From Bacteriovorax sp. BSW11_IV (lineage in GTDB: Bacteria > Bdellovibrionota > Bacteriovoracia > Bacteriovoracales > Bacteriovoracaceae): a stretch of 64,000 bases of DNA. The number at the start of each line of letters is the position of its first letter. The stretch's first letter is position 1. The DNA is taken from the NCBI RefSeq assembly GCF_000447755.1, contig NZ_AUNE01000002.1, positions 1-64,000 on the forward strand. Direction: 5' to 3'. Below, piece after piece: positions 8,301 through 16,790 of this stretch. The notes under the pieces are model-generated. The model did not search any database. It was not told the DNA's origin and saw nothing but the letters and a program-made list of their open reading frames with translations. The translations under genes and the position numbers were made by a program.

Positions 8301-10101
8301 TAATGTTGGGATTGGGACTATCACTCCAAATGAACCACTTCATGTTAATTCTGCATCTGCAGGAACTACACAAATAAGAATGACTGATTCTGCAACAGGA
8401 CAAACTTCAACTGATGGTACACTTTTATCAATTGATAGTGCTATGAATACAGTCCTCTGGCAATATGAGAATGCAGGTATGTCGTTTGGAACAAATAACG
8501 TAGAACGTATTCGAATTGACCCTGCAGGTAAAGTTGGTTTTGGTACAAGTACACCAACTTTTCATCTTGATATCCAAAAAGATGGTGCAAATCTTAGAGT
8601 TGATGATCTTGCTGCTCCTGGTACGTGGGGAGCGAATATTGATATCTCAAGAAGTGGCGTTACTTCAGGACGTTTTGAAGCAGATGCCACTGACAATGTG
8701 ATTATTTCAAATATGCTAAACAACGACATGAGATTTAGAACTAATGCTGTTGATCGCATGACTATCAAAAATAACGGTTATATTGGTATTGGCACAATGA
8801 ATCCAAGTACAACTCTCGATGTTAATGGAACAATTAAGGCCACTTCTTTTTCGGCCGAAGGTTATGGCCCTCAGTTCTACAGTTCTGAAGTTGGTAAAAC
8901 AGATTACAGGCTTACTCTTAATACAACGGATGCCGATTTATCTGAAATTTATAATTATAAAAACGGCAGTACAGGACCTGAGGTATACGGAGACGTTATG
9001 CTTGGTCGTAGTACTGTTGGTGGTGTTTTTGTTGAGGGTGATAATGGTAGAGTGGGGATAGGGACAAACGCACCAACGGCTAAATTAAATGTTACAGGTC
9101 TTGAAGCTGGAAATGGGACTCCAAATGCAGAAGTTATTATCGAAGACACTGATGCACATCTAGATCTCGTTTCAACAAGTGATGCAGAATGGGGTTCAAT
9201 AATTAATTTCGTTGAAAACAGTCATGCCACAAAAGCTTTTATGAATGTTTGGAGTGTGGGAAGACAGGCATCTGGAACAGGAACAAGTGGATTTTATTTT
9301 AATTACGGAACAGCTAATTCACACGTAAATCCAACGCGATTATATCTTGGAACTAATGGTAATCTTGGTCTAGGAACAGTTGCTCCGGCAGCAAAACTTG
9401 CTATTCATGGAGATGGTCAACGTCTAAGATTTCAAGCGACAACTGCAGATCTCGCAGATTCAAGTTCAATTGACTTTGGTGAGAACAATGATACTCATAT
9501 GCGAATTCGCTACGATGGAAATCAAGTCAGTGGAAGTAATGGCCGCTTAGTTATTTCATCTCCTTTAGATGCGGCCGATAATATAACTGTCTTTGATCGT
9601 CTTGGTCGTGTTGGGATTGGTGTAGCGACTCCAACAGAAACTCTCCATGTTGGTGGAAACGTCCTTGCGACGGCCTATCTTTATACTTCAGATTTAAGAT
9701 TCAAAGATAATATTGAAACAATTCCAAATTCATTAGACAAAATCTCAAAGCTGAGAGGGGTGACTTTCGATTGGAGAACTGATGAATTTCCTGAGCGCCA
9801 TTTTCCAGAAGAAAAAACAATGGGATTTATTGCTCAAGAAGTAGAAGAAGTTGCTCCTGAATTAGTGAAGACCGCAGAAGATGGTTATAAGTCTGTTCAG
9901 TACGGAAATATTACGGCGTTAATTGTGGAAGCGATTAAAGAAGTTGGTGTAAAAATCGAAAAACTTTTCAGCAATGATGAAGAAAATAGTAGAAGAATTG
10001 CATCACTAGAAGCTGAGAATGATCAATTGAAAAAAGATATGGAAGATATGAAAAAAGCTATTCAAGAAATGAAAAGTGAAATAAACGAATCGAAAAAGTA
10101 G
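5365..10101 (+). CDS. giant secreted trimeric-fibre protein with C-terminal S74 intramolecular chaperone (fibre 1)
   Basis: 1578 aa with a signal peptide ending at FSA (about residue 22). A small N-terminal beta domain (GYTGRLVNSNG ... KNGVFRVSL) is shared in outline with the three fibres of the 34-51 kb island. The shaft carries ten repeats of type G-x-V-G-I-G-T-x-x-P-x-x-x-L-x-V between about 650 and 1430, typical of tail-fibre-like trimeric beta structures. The C terminus has SDLRFKDNI at 1442-1450, then GFIAQEVEE and a coiled coil: the Peptidase_S74 chaperone that trimerises phage fibres and may cleave itself at the Ser-Lys site. Known: Bdellovibrio mosaic adhesive trimer fibres bind prey. 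Inferred: the same role here. No other phage genes are nearby. Confidence 0.88.
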   Translation: MGFKKRLIIFGLCGLMGTSFSAEKLGYTGRLVNSNGVPVGGASGSADLVFKLYEENGGSYTGVCTQEVSSVPLKNGVFRVSLDFLTGSQTCDLVAVFNSAKVNARELYIEVTESSNPSSPYPKQQLTSTPFSTIAETVVDGNISPIKLSGITAAGCSTNQVLKANSNGTFSCVTDQGSSGTITDVTVVAPLARNVSGSTIDLSIPVADAATDGYLRKEDFALFSGKQDALPSGGDTSKYLRGDNSWATLADDVENTVLANFSPVSAVVANSDTVVQAISKLQGQINTVSASIPTDTDSLAEGSTNLYFTDTRAQNAVISNVITDNVTNKAPSEDTVYEALVLKQNQIVQSDTIVPGRVQVSMQNGVTLLPFGTNPGETSEVQFKELISNGANYVGLKAPDSVAADIVFTLPSTDGTSGQVLSTNGSKVLGWSTIGGSSLAGDSVDSSKIVDGSIVNADINASAAIDATKIAAGSVDNTEFSYLNGVTSAIQAQIDSKEAALPTGGTTAQYIRGDKTLATLDTQAVPENTNLYFTTARAKAATVADAIVDGVLDVAPSQNIVYDSLLLKANVSDLANYVEIADVANCTADGSRLTFNGTTWACTAINENLGNHTATQNIDLATYKLVGNGGSDGISVSSAGSVGVGAAAPLGKLQISHANDAIDGTTVTSDKGLAVLHNTNAGIVGMRAEHSVGNANDGDFVLYNQVYETSQYVWRERFRVRSDGNVGIGTSAPSSKLTVANAPVEATIVGQSANSVTLFGDGNTYFQGRDATNDVEFVMGTSISGTEVFAGSMTAHPFTLRTSNISRLTVLPNGDVGIGTTTPTAKLDVNGTVKATAFVGDGSGLTGISADSSSNTGNAVITADSDVNGSGEIQFKTGATTRMNILNDGKVGIGTSSPTANFEVSTNTAGVKSVAKFRDNSGTAKPFLDVKLDDTSGVELSTGFATGIAGDFKLTATGGSSKLIFSTNSTEKMRIDSNGNVGIGTITPNEPLHVNSASAGTTQIRMTDSATGQTSTDGTLLSIDSAMNTVLWQYENAGMSFGTNNVERIRIDPAGKVGFGTSTPTFHLDIQKDGANLRVDDLAAPGTWGANIDISRSGVTSGRFEADATDNVIISNMLNNDMRFRTNAVDRMTIKNNGYIGIGTMNPSTTLDVNGTIKATSFSAEGYGPQFYSSEVGKTDYRLTLNTTDADLSEIYNYKNGSTGPEVYGDVMLGRSTVGGVFVEGDNGRVGIGTNAPTAKLNVTGLEAGNGTPNAEVIIEDTDAHLDLVSTSDAEWGSIINFVENSHATKAFMNVWSVGRQASGTGTSGFYFNYGTANSHVNPTRLYLGTNGNLGLGTVAPAAKLAIHGDGQRLRFQATTADLADSSSIDFGENNDTHMRIRYDGNQVSGSNGRLVISSPLDAADNITVFDRLGRVGIGVATPTETLHVGGNVLATAYLYTSDLRFKDNIETIPNSLDKISKLRGVTFDWRTDEFPERHFPEEKTMGFIAQEVEEVAPELVKTAEDGYKSVQYGNITALIVEAIKEVGVKIEKLFSNDEENSRRIASLEAENDQLKKDMEDMKKAIQEMKSEINESKK

Positions 10102-10108
10102 TCCTAAC

Positions 10109-13100
10109 ATGATTTCTAATGCTGTACGTACGCTCACAATAATATCACAAGGTATTTTGCTTTTTCTAAGCATGCCTGCGTATGCCCTAAATACAGTAGA
10201 TACGGGTTTTCAAGTTGCATCGGGAGAATTGAAAACTATTGTGGCCCATAATACTTGTAAAAAAGTATGGAACACTGGGGCCAGTTCTCAATTTGTGGCG
10301 ACAAAAACAAGTATGGAGTGGACAAACTTCTACGTGAACCACCCAAGCTCACTTACTGTTAGAGATTGCAATGTTAGTTGTTCAAATCTAAAAAAAGCAG
10401 GCCCTAGTTACCCCACTGGTATTTACGCATTCGATCCAGATGGGGCTGGTCCACTAGGATCAATGAATATCTACTGTGATATGGACAATGACGGTGGTGG
10501 TTGGATGAGAGTTTTTGCCCATGATACATCTGCTGGATATTTTGCATCTTCTGCAGAAGCGGCAAGTGTCAATACGACAACTCCAAGTGCAACCAAGTAT
10601 TCTATCTTAAATTTAATAGATTCATTTCGTTCTATGAATAGACTAACATTTAAGATCTATTGGCCAACTCTTAATAAAGGCAATATCTGGTCTCAAAGTT
10701 CTAATCCTACCTATAATTCTAAAGTTGTAGGTTACAGACCAATTGATCTCGATTCAAAAACAAATTATTGGGGCGGACTTGAATACAGCAGTGTTCAGAC
10801 CTCAACTTTTATCGACGGCTCTGTTGAACATTCTAATTGGTTTTATTCAATTGGGGCGCGAGTTGCATGGATGGGTGGACTTCCATCATCGAATGAACTC
10901 TCATATGAAACAGGTGTTACTAAAGTTGAGCTTTATGTTCATGATGGTGGACTTCGTCCAATGAGTTGTGAACATATTTTAGAGCTTGGAGAGAGTAAGG
11001 GTAGTGGTGTTTATACTATTTATCCTGACCAGGTAACGGCCACAGATGTCTATTGTGAGATGAATGTTGATGGTGGGGGCTGGACACTTTTCTATGCGAA
11101 TGCTGCTGATCCATCGATGACGATAAAAAAATCTTATAATGAACACTTAGCAAGTAAGTCTGGAATCGCTATTACTCCTACTAATTATGCCGATGCCAAC
11201 ACCGCCGGAATGTTAAACTTTGAAGAATTTTCGGCCACACAAGTGATGACCCGAGATATAACCAACTGGAGTGCAACTGATTTCTCAACAGTAGAATTTT
11301 TCAATTCCATCGACTTTAATAAAGTCGTTAATATGAAACATAGTCCTACTACGACAACAGTTGGCGATTGTGACGATCAAACAAATGGTTTCATGTTCAG
11401 ATTTAGAAATAGTAATGGAATGAACTATTATAAAGACAAGGCCAATAACTGGCTTGGATTTGGTTGGGGAGATTGTGATGCTGGCTTCAATCAAACAGCA
11501 GCCTCCGATGTTCAAAATTATCCTCGCCACTACGTCTATAGTATTAATGGAAGTGCTGATAGTACACGTGTGCGTGGTGTTGGAGGTTTCAATTCGGGAG
11601 ATTTAACTGTTAAAGCTCGCTACTTCCTAAGAGAAAAATATGATAAACCTAGAAACTGTATGGACATTCTTTTGTCTGGAAATTCAAAAGGAAATGGCAG
11701 TTACACTATTTATCCGGAGGGTAGCGCCATCACTGTTGATTGTGATATGACAACTCAAGGTGGAGGCTGGACAAAAATATGGCATGGCTTTCCAACACAT
11801 GCGGCGGCAAGTAATACTTCAGCAGAAGTTTATTCTCGATCAAATTCAATTGCCTTTAATCAAATGAGAATGGAAGGAGTAAACTCCGGCTATAATATAG
11901 TGGATAATACTTGGAAAACGGCCTATCTCGATAAAACCATTCCACAATACTTTCAGCAAGTCATCGCTCAATCAGATGCTTCTAATGCAACTGTTTCATT
12001 TGCTGATTTTGACGGTGTAGAAAATGTAAAACTTGTTGGAAATTATTTTTTTCATGGCTATGGAAATATGTGGCGTGTTTTCAATTCATGCATCAACGTA
12101 GATCCGGGCACATCTGATCGTATTTTCGTTGGAGGGACCTATTCTCCTCGCTGTTCAGTAATAGATTCCTTTGCACAAGCATCAATTTCAACTTGTACTT
12201 CTACAAATAACTACTACTGTACTAATGCTTATGCTAGCACTGAGATTGATAGTGGTCTTGGCCTTACTCTTAAACAGTATCAGGAAACGAGAGTATGGGT
12301 GCGTTCAATTCCTTCAATGAGATCTTGTCGCGATATTTTAGATCGTGGATTCTCTGCTGGAAATGGTGTTTATCTTATCGATCCAGATGGCCCTTTTGGT
12401 GCGACGGAGCCCTTCCCAACATACTGTGATATGACGACTAATGGTGGAGGTTGGACTCTGGTTTGGGGTAATACGCGAGCGGGAACAAATAAACCAGTTA
12501 CTAATTTAAGCTACGCAGATAGTATTAGCACTCGTCCGCGATGTTCTACGGCCAATTCTACAGTTTCTGATTTTACGGGTGCATGTACTTCAATGTATAA
12601 CACTTTGATTAATTCAAATTTAGAAACTGCGTGGTTAGAAAAATTTAATTATTTTGTCGGACTCAAGCATTGGGACGATATGGTTGATGGCAGTGACTTT
12701 CAACTTATGTACAAATGGTCTGCGGATTATTTGAGAAGTCTTGATCAAGAAGCAATACTTCATGTTAAAAACTTCAATGAAGCTGATATGTACCGTTTAA
12801 ATTTGAAAGGAATGACGCAAACGCTGGGGACAGTGGCCCCAGGATTAAGTTCACTTCATGGTGGAAATCCATGGTCAGCTTTTGATGCTGATAACGATAG
12901 TCATGCCAGTAACTGTGCGACTCTTTATACAAATTCTCCTTTTTGGTATCAAGCATGTTGGAGTGGAAGTATGAATGGTGGTGGTGAAGGTTCAGGTTCC
13001 GGCCATTACAACGGAGCTTATTGGTATAGCTCAACCGCAGCGTGGGGGGCCGCGAACGGAACGGGTGCAGGTAACGGATGGTATTTTATTCGAGAAAATA

Positions 13101-13690
13101 AAAGTAAAGGTCGTTTGAAATCTTCATGTAAAGAAATACTTCAAGATGATCCGAGCTCCCCTTCAGGTTATTACACAATTGACTTTAGTGCAGGAAATCC
13201 ACAAGACCAAGTAACAGTTTATTGTGATATGACAACAAGTGGTGGGGGATGGACACTCGTGGCCTTTTCAAATGGTACGGCCACTGCGAGTACACCAAAT
13301 GATTTCATGGTTAAAGAATACTCTACGAGCTATCTTTATGATCATACGAGAGTAAATTCTCAGGCCTCAATAAATCCAGAAAATTTCTCTCGTCTCGTTG
13401 GAACAACAGACGCAATGTTTGTTTCACCATCTTATAATGGTGGGGCCCCTTATATCGATACGGGCTTTGGTTTATGGGATTATAATTATACAAAATGTAC
13501 TGGACCGCTTTATCACACATCAAGAACAGCTGGTTGCTCAGGGCAAAATGCCAATGATAATTTCGACACTGCCGATAGATTCAATATTGGATTTAATTCT
13601 GGGAACGAGGCCATCGTACCGGCCTATAAAGCGACAGAGGTTTGTTATAGCGGAAAAGGCAGTTGTTCATTCAAGTTCTTTCTAAGATAA
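10109..13690 (+). CDS. secreted protein with five fibrinogen-like (GGGWT) modules (lectin 1)
   Basis: 1193 aa with a signal peptide ending around YALN. Five copies of the start of the fibrinogen-related fold occur, with Cys-x-x-I-L, a G-x-Y-x-I-x-P-D-G segment and V/T-Y-C-D-M-T-T-x-G-G-G-W-T-L. The GGGW motifs fall near residues 128, 320, 550, 778 and 1044. Fibrinogen-related domains commonly bind acetylated sugars or other glycans. Only the N-terminal half of each domain is clearly conserved; the variable 150-200 residues after each motif would form the binding surface. It begins 7 bases after the fibre 1 stop codon, so the pair form an operon. Inferred role: a cell-surface lectin working with fibre 1. 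Confidence 0.8.
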   Translation: MISNAVRTLTIISQGILLFLSMPAYALNTVDTGFQVASGELKTIVAHNTCKKVWNTGASSQFVATKTSMEWTNFYVNHPSSLTVRDCNVSCSNLKKAGPSYPTGIYAFDPDGAGPLGSMNIYCDMDNDGGGWMRVFAHDTSAGYFASSAEAASVNTTTPSATKYSILNLIDSFRSMNRLTFKIYWPTLNKGNIWSQSSNPTYNSKVVGYRPIDLDSKTNYWGGLEYSSVQTSTFIDGSVEHSNWFYSIGARVAWMGGLPSSNELSYETGVTKVELYVHDGGLRPMSCEHILELGESKGSGVYTIYPDQVTATDVYCEMNVDGGGWTLFYANAADPSMTIKKSYNEHLASKSGIAITPTNYADANTAGMLNFEEFSATQVMTRDITNWSATDFSTVEFFNSIDFNKVVNMKHSPTTTTVGDCDDQTNGFMFRFRNSNGMNYYKDKANNWLGFGWGDCDAGFNQTAASDVQNYPRHYVYSINGSADSTRVRGVGGFNSGDLTVKARYFLREKYDKPRNCMDILLSGNSKGNGSYTIYPEGSAITVDCDMTTQGGGWTKIWHGFPTHAAASNTSAEVYSRSNSIAFNQMRMEGVNSGYNIVDNTWKTAYLDKTIPQYFQQVIAQSDASNATVSFADFDGVENVKLVGNYFFHGYGNMWRVFNSCINVDPGTSDRIFVGGTYSPRCSVIDSFAQASISTCTSTNNYYCTNAYASTEIDSGLGLTLKQYQETRVWVRSIPSMRSCRDILDRGFSAGNGVYLIDPDGPFGATEPFPTYCDMTTNGGGWTLVWGNTRAGTNKPVTNLSYADSISTRPRCSTANSTVSDFTGACTSMYNTLINSNLETAWLEKFNYFVGLKHWDDMVDGSDFQLMYKWSADYLRSLDQEAILHVKNFNEADMYRLNLKGMTQTLGTVAPGLSSLHGGNPWSAFDADNDSHASNCATLYTNSPFWYQACWSGSMNGGGEGSGSGHYNGAYWYSSTAAWGAANGTGAGNGWYFIRENKSKGRLKSSCKEILQDDPSSPSGYYTIDFSAGNPQDQVTVYCDMTTSGGGWTLVAFSNGTATASTPNDFMVKEYSTSYLYDHTRVNSQASINPENFSRLVGTTDAMFVSPSYNGGAPYIDTGFGLWDYNYTKCTGPLYHTSRTAGCSGQNANDNFDTADRFNIGFNSGNEAIVPAYKATEVCYSGKGSCSFKFFLR

Positions 13691-13733
13691 AAGCTATTTG
13701 ACCACTTTGTTTAACCCATGTTAGCGTCCTAGC

Positions 13734-14483
13734 ATGAAATTCCTATTACTTTTTATTCTATTTATTCAAACAACATTTGCTCAAAGTGATTTAGTAGAGT
13801 TAAAGCGCCGCTTAGAACTCTATGGACTACTTGAATCGGAGCAATTTGATACTTTTTCTTTTGAATTACAAAAGAAAATTGATGTGAGTGAAGAAAAAGA
13901 AATTATTAAAAAACAACTTCATAATGACATCGAAAAAATCTACATTCCGAAATTAGAAGAGGTCCTCGGTCAGTGCTCTGATGGTAAATGCCTTGAAGTT
14001 GTGAATGATGTTTATAAACTCCACTTACCTGTGAAATCAGTGTGTCTTCCTTACACGAGTTGTGGTTTTTATTCCTGTATGGAAGAAAAATACCAATGTG
14101 ATCCAGAAGGCGTGCATTATTTTACAAAACTTGCGAAACCAACATGCGAGGCCTATATGAAAAATATAGATCAGGGTAAGTTTTCTAAGAAAGGTATGGA
14201 GTGGATTTATACAGTGATGGTGTGTTTGCAAAAAGGTCTCGTTGATGAATGTGAGGTGAGGGACAATTGCCACAAAAAAACAAAACGCTCAACTTGTGAC
14301 TATATCACTGATTTTACATTAAAATTTCACCCAGGATGCTATATAAATAGCGGGCCTGGAGTTTGTAAGTTACCGATAAAAGATAAAACTAATATTTGGA
14401 AAACAGTGGGACCTTTTTTGACGAAGCGCGAGAGAATTGAGGCCTATAAAGTTGTTTACCATTGCATTAAGACAGGTTTTTAA
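13734..14483 (+). CDS. secreted cysteine-rich protein, unknown function
   Basis: 249 aa with a signal peptide (about 1-16, TTFA-Q). A charged helical region covers residues 20-85, followed by a domain with 14 cysteines, including closely spaced ones in TSCGFYSCMEEKYQC and DECEVRDNC. An even number of cysteines in an exported protein suggests disulphide bonds and a stable extracellular or periplasmic domain. It lies 43 bases after lectin 1 in the same direction, so co-transcription is possible. No Shine-Dalgarno sequence is obvious. I do not recognise a family. Confidence 0.75.
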   Translation: MKFLLLFILFIQTTFAQSDLVELKRRLELYGLLESEQFDTFSFELQKKIDVSEEKEIIKKQLHNDIEKIYIPKLEEVLGQCSDGKCLEVVNDVYKLHLPVKSVCLPYTSCGFYSCMEEKYQCDPEGVHYFTKLAKPTCEAYMKNIDQGKFSKKGMEWIYTVMVCLQKGLVDECEVRDNCHKKTKRSTCDYITDFTLKFHPGCYINSGPGVCKLPIKDKTNIWKTVGPFLTKRERIEAYKVVYHCIKTGF

Positions 14484-14524
14484 CTATATTGCGCCCAATC
14501 TATAATAATCAAAGAGGGTGAAAT

Positions 14525-14827
14525 ATGATGTCGTTTCTAAGAAAATCTCTTCTTATTCTTACTTTAATTGCTTCTTCTCAAAGTTTTGCCTTAACTTGTG
14601 ATCAAAGTGTTCTTGAGCAAGTTATCAACAGAGTAATCGAAGATGAACCGACTTCAGTAATTGAAAGTGGTAGTGTTGAGAACTTAGGAGATGGATTTTT
14701 TGAAGTTTATCTTCAGGTTAGCAATGGACAATACCCAGATGTTTGGCCTTCACACAATTACTATGAAGCAGTTATTGATGCTCAGTGTAAGGTCTATATG
14801 CTTACACTTGTAGAAACTCATATGTAA
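14525..14827 (+). CDS. small secreted protein, unknown function
   Basis: 100 aa with a clear signal peptide (cleavage around SFA-L, residue 22) and two cysteines (in LTCDQ and DAQCKV), so a small periplasmic or secreted domain with a single disulphide is likely. It has a good start: AGAGGG six bases before ATG, and a TATAAT-like sequence around 14501. The fold is not recognised; the alternating pattern FFEVYLQVSN...YYEAVID suggests a beta sheet. Confidence 0.65.
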   Translation: MMSFLRKSLLILTLIASSQSFALTCDQSVLEQVINRVIEDEPTSVIESGSVENLGDGFFEVYLQVSNGQYPDVWPSHNYYEAVIDAQCKVYMLTLVETHM

Positions 14828-14840
14828 TATCACTGGTATT

Positions 14841-14893
14841 CACATTGTAAAATTGCACGCCTTAGGTCAAAATAAGGGGACTTTTACAATGTG
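14841..14893 (+). promoter_or_regulatory. 12-bp inverted repeat in the leader of the kinase/nuclease operon
   Basis: CACATTGTAAAA (14841-14852) and TTTTACAATGTG (14882-14893) are perfect reverse complements around a 29-base spacer containing AAGGGG. The second arm ends 8 bases before the ATG of the next gene. It may be an operator for a dimeric regulator or an mRNA stem-loop acting on the operon. No T run follows, so it is not a standard terminator. Confidence 0.5.
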
Positions 14894-14901
14894 GATGGCC
14901 T

Positions 14902-15390
14902 ATGAGTATTACAAGATTATTGATTCTTTCATTTCTTTTTTTTGCATTTAATACGTCAGCAGAATCTCTCCCAAGACAAAAGTTTTATTTCAAAGGCAAA
15001 GTTAAAAGTGACATGCCTAAGTCATTTAAAATTTCATTTTTAGAAAAATATCCGATGAGTGTCATTAAGGTGAATGACCCCTATCAAGGCGACAAGGAAT
15101 TCTCTTTTACAGGAATTTCTCTTTGTCAGCTCTTTGATTTATTTTCTTTGGATAAAGCAAGCTCCTTAGAAGTAACGGCCATCAATGACTATGTTGCCAC
15201 ATTCACTCGTAAAGAGTGTGATAAATCAGATATCTACTTTGTTTATAAGCAAGATGGAAAATACATTACAACTGAGCTTATGGGGCCACTTCGTATTGTT
15301 CGTGCGAATCTAGGTGTTGTAGATAAATTGAAACTAGCAAAGGAAGGAGTCTATTGGGTTTGGATGGTGCAAACCTTAGAGTTTAAATAA
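14902..15390 (+). CDS. periplasmic molybdopterin-binding-domain-like protein, partner of the following kinase
   Basis: 162 aa with a signal peptide (about 1-20). The pattern FTGISLCQLFDLF ... EVTAINDYVATFT ... GPLRIVRAN ... YWVWMVQTLEF follows the oxidoreductase molybdopterin-binding (SUOX-like) fold as found in small stand-alone periplasmic proteins next to sensor kinases. The cofactor-ligand Cys of true sulphite oxidases cannot be assigned with certainty, so it may be a binding rather than catalytic protein. Its TAA overlaps the ATG of the histidine kinase gene by one base. Inferred role: ligand-sensing subunit that feeds the kinase. Confidence 0.6.
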   Translation: MSITRLLILSFLFFAFNTSAESLPRQKFYFKGKVKSDMPKSFKISFLEKYPMSVIKVNDPYQGDKEFSFTGISLCQLFDLFSLDKASSLEVTAINDYVATFTRKECDKSDIYFVYKQDGKYITTELMGPLRIVRANLGVVDKLKLAKEGVYWVWMVQTLEFK

Positions 15391-16790
15391 TGATTGAAAC
15401 AACTTTTTCTAAAAGAAGATATATTACAAGTATTGCGGCGTTTTTCTCCGTATTTGTGATTGTTATTTCAATTATCTATATTTCTTATTATCACGGCTTC
15501 AAAGAACTAAGAACATCTCAACTTAAAGTTTACTCTTTTAGACTTTATTCAAGGGCCTATCTCCAAGCGATTGCTGCCAACTACGACACACTAAAATTGT
15601 TAACAGATTATCGAGTAACGAAAAACTTTGAAAATGCTGAAGACTCTTTTGTTCGCTTAAAATCAGGACTTGGAATTTTTCAAGCTTTGTTTAAAGAGTC
15701 GTGGAAGGCCGGTGTAAGAGAAAGTAGGATCGAATCGGCCCGTGCAGAAGAAATTATCGCGAACTACACTAAAGTCGTTGCTGAATTTGATGAGTGCTTA
15801 AATGGCTATGAGAGTACAGGGCAGATGGATTTTGAGAAGTTAGAAAGTGTAGAGAGACAAATTAAAGATCTTACGAGAATTCTCTCTTTTTCTGAGGCCA
15901 ATTATTGGAAAAACCGTGCTCAAGATTTTGATGACCTCCTTAGCCGTCACAGACTCATTCGCACAATCTTCTTTACATTATCAACTCTACTTGTCGTATT
16001 GATTTCGATACTAGGTTTATTTGGATACAAGAGAATTCAGCTCGAAGAAAAAATTGAATCAAATCGAATGAAATTCATTGCACAGTCACGAATGGCCTCT
16101 CTCGGAGAGTTCTCGGCATCTGTGGCCCATGAAATCAATAATCCATTAACTGTAATTTTATGGCGAATTAAAATGCTTCGTAAATCGCTTCTTGAAATTG
16201 AACAAGACCAAGAGCTCGCTAAAATTATAGAATCAATTGAAGTTCAGGCCCGTCGTATCGATCAAATTATTAAAGGGATTCGTACTTTATCTAAGAACAC
16301 TGATGATCTTGATAGTGAGTATTTTGATTTAAAACAAACTTTAAATCAGCTCCATGATATTATCGTTAATAAATCACTGACAAATGATTTCGAATTTCAA
16401 ATTAATCATGGTCCTGAAGATGTCATTATTTTCGGCAAGCCAGTTCAATTAATTCAAGTTGTAACTAATCTAATCAATAACTCGATAGATGCCATTGCAA
16501 ATAGAGAAGAACGTTGGATAAAAATCTCGTGGGAACAAGATAAAAAGAATGTAAAAATTCTTGTAACTGATAGTGGCGAAGGTATTCCAAAAGAGCAACA
16601 AGATCGTTTATTTGAATTATTCTATTCTACTAAACAAAAACATGGGACAGGAATTGGTCTAACAATATCCTCACAAATTCTTAACAGTCATGGTGGAAAA
16701 CTTATTTATAATCACCATTCACCTAACACGCAATTTATGATAGTTCTTCCCAAAGCAGAAATGAATCACAAAAAGGTAAATTACGTATGA
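15390..16790 (+). CDS. membrane sensor histidine kinase
   Basis: 466 aa. Transmembrane segments at about 13-33 and 190-212 enclose a 155-residue helical periplasmic sensor; there is no HAMP or PAS. The phospho-acceptor His247 lies in SVAHEINNPLTVI, followed by the ATPase domain: N box NLINNSIDAI, G1 DSGEGIP and G2 GTGIGLTIS. It autophosphorylates and must pass phosphate to a response regulator, which is not encoded in the window. It is coupled to the periplasmic partner upstream (1-base overlap) and to the secreted nuclease downstream (4-base overlap), suggesting the three respond to the same condition. Confidence 0.92.
   Translation: MIETTFSKRRYITSIAAFFSVFVIVISIIYISYYHGFKELRTSQLKVYSFRLYSRAYLQAIAANYDTLKLLTDYRVTKNFENAEDSFVRLKSGLGIFQALFKESWKAGVRESRIESARAEEIIANYTKVVAEFDECLNGYESTGQMDFEKLESVERQIKDLTRILSFSEANYWKNRAQDFDDLLSRHRLIRTIFFTLSTLLVVLISILGLFGYKRIQLEEKIESNRMKFIAQSRMASLGEFSASVAHEINNPLTVILWRIKMLRKSLLEIEQDQELAKIIESIEVQARRIDQIIKGIRTLSKNTDDLDSEYFDLKQTLNQLHDIIVNKSLTNDFEFQINHGPEDVIIFGKPVQLIQVVTNLINNSIDAIANREERWIKISWEQDKKNVKILVTDSGEGIPKEQQDRLFELFYSTKQKHGTGIGLTISSQILNSHGGKLIYNHHSPNTQFMIVLPKAEMNHKKVNYV

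Noticed and set aside
7662-8324. 220-aa minus-strand open frame inside fibre 1
   Set aside because: It is the mirror of the repetitive Gly/Thr/Val shaft codons and gives a Pro/Val/Ile-rich chain with no start signals. The same kind of shadow appears opposite fibres 2-4 (for example 36865-38220, 41865-43247 and 49739-51025).
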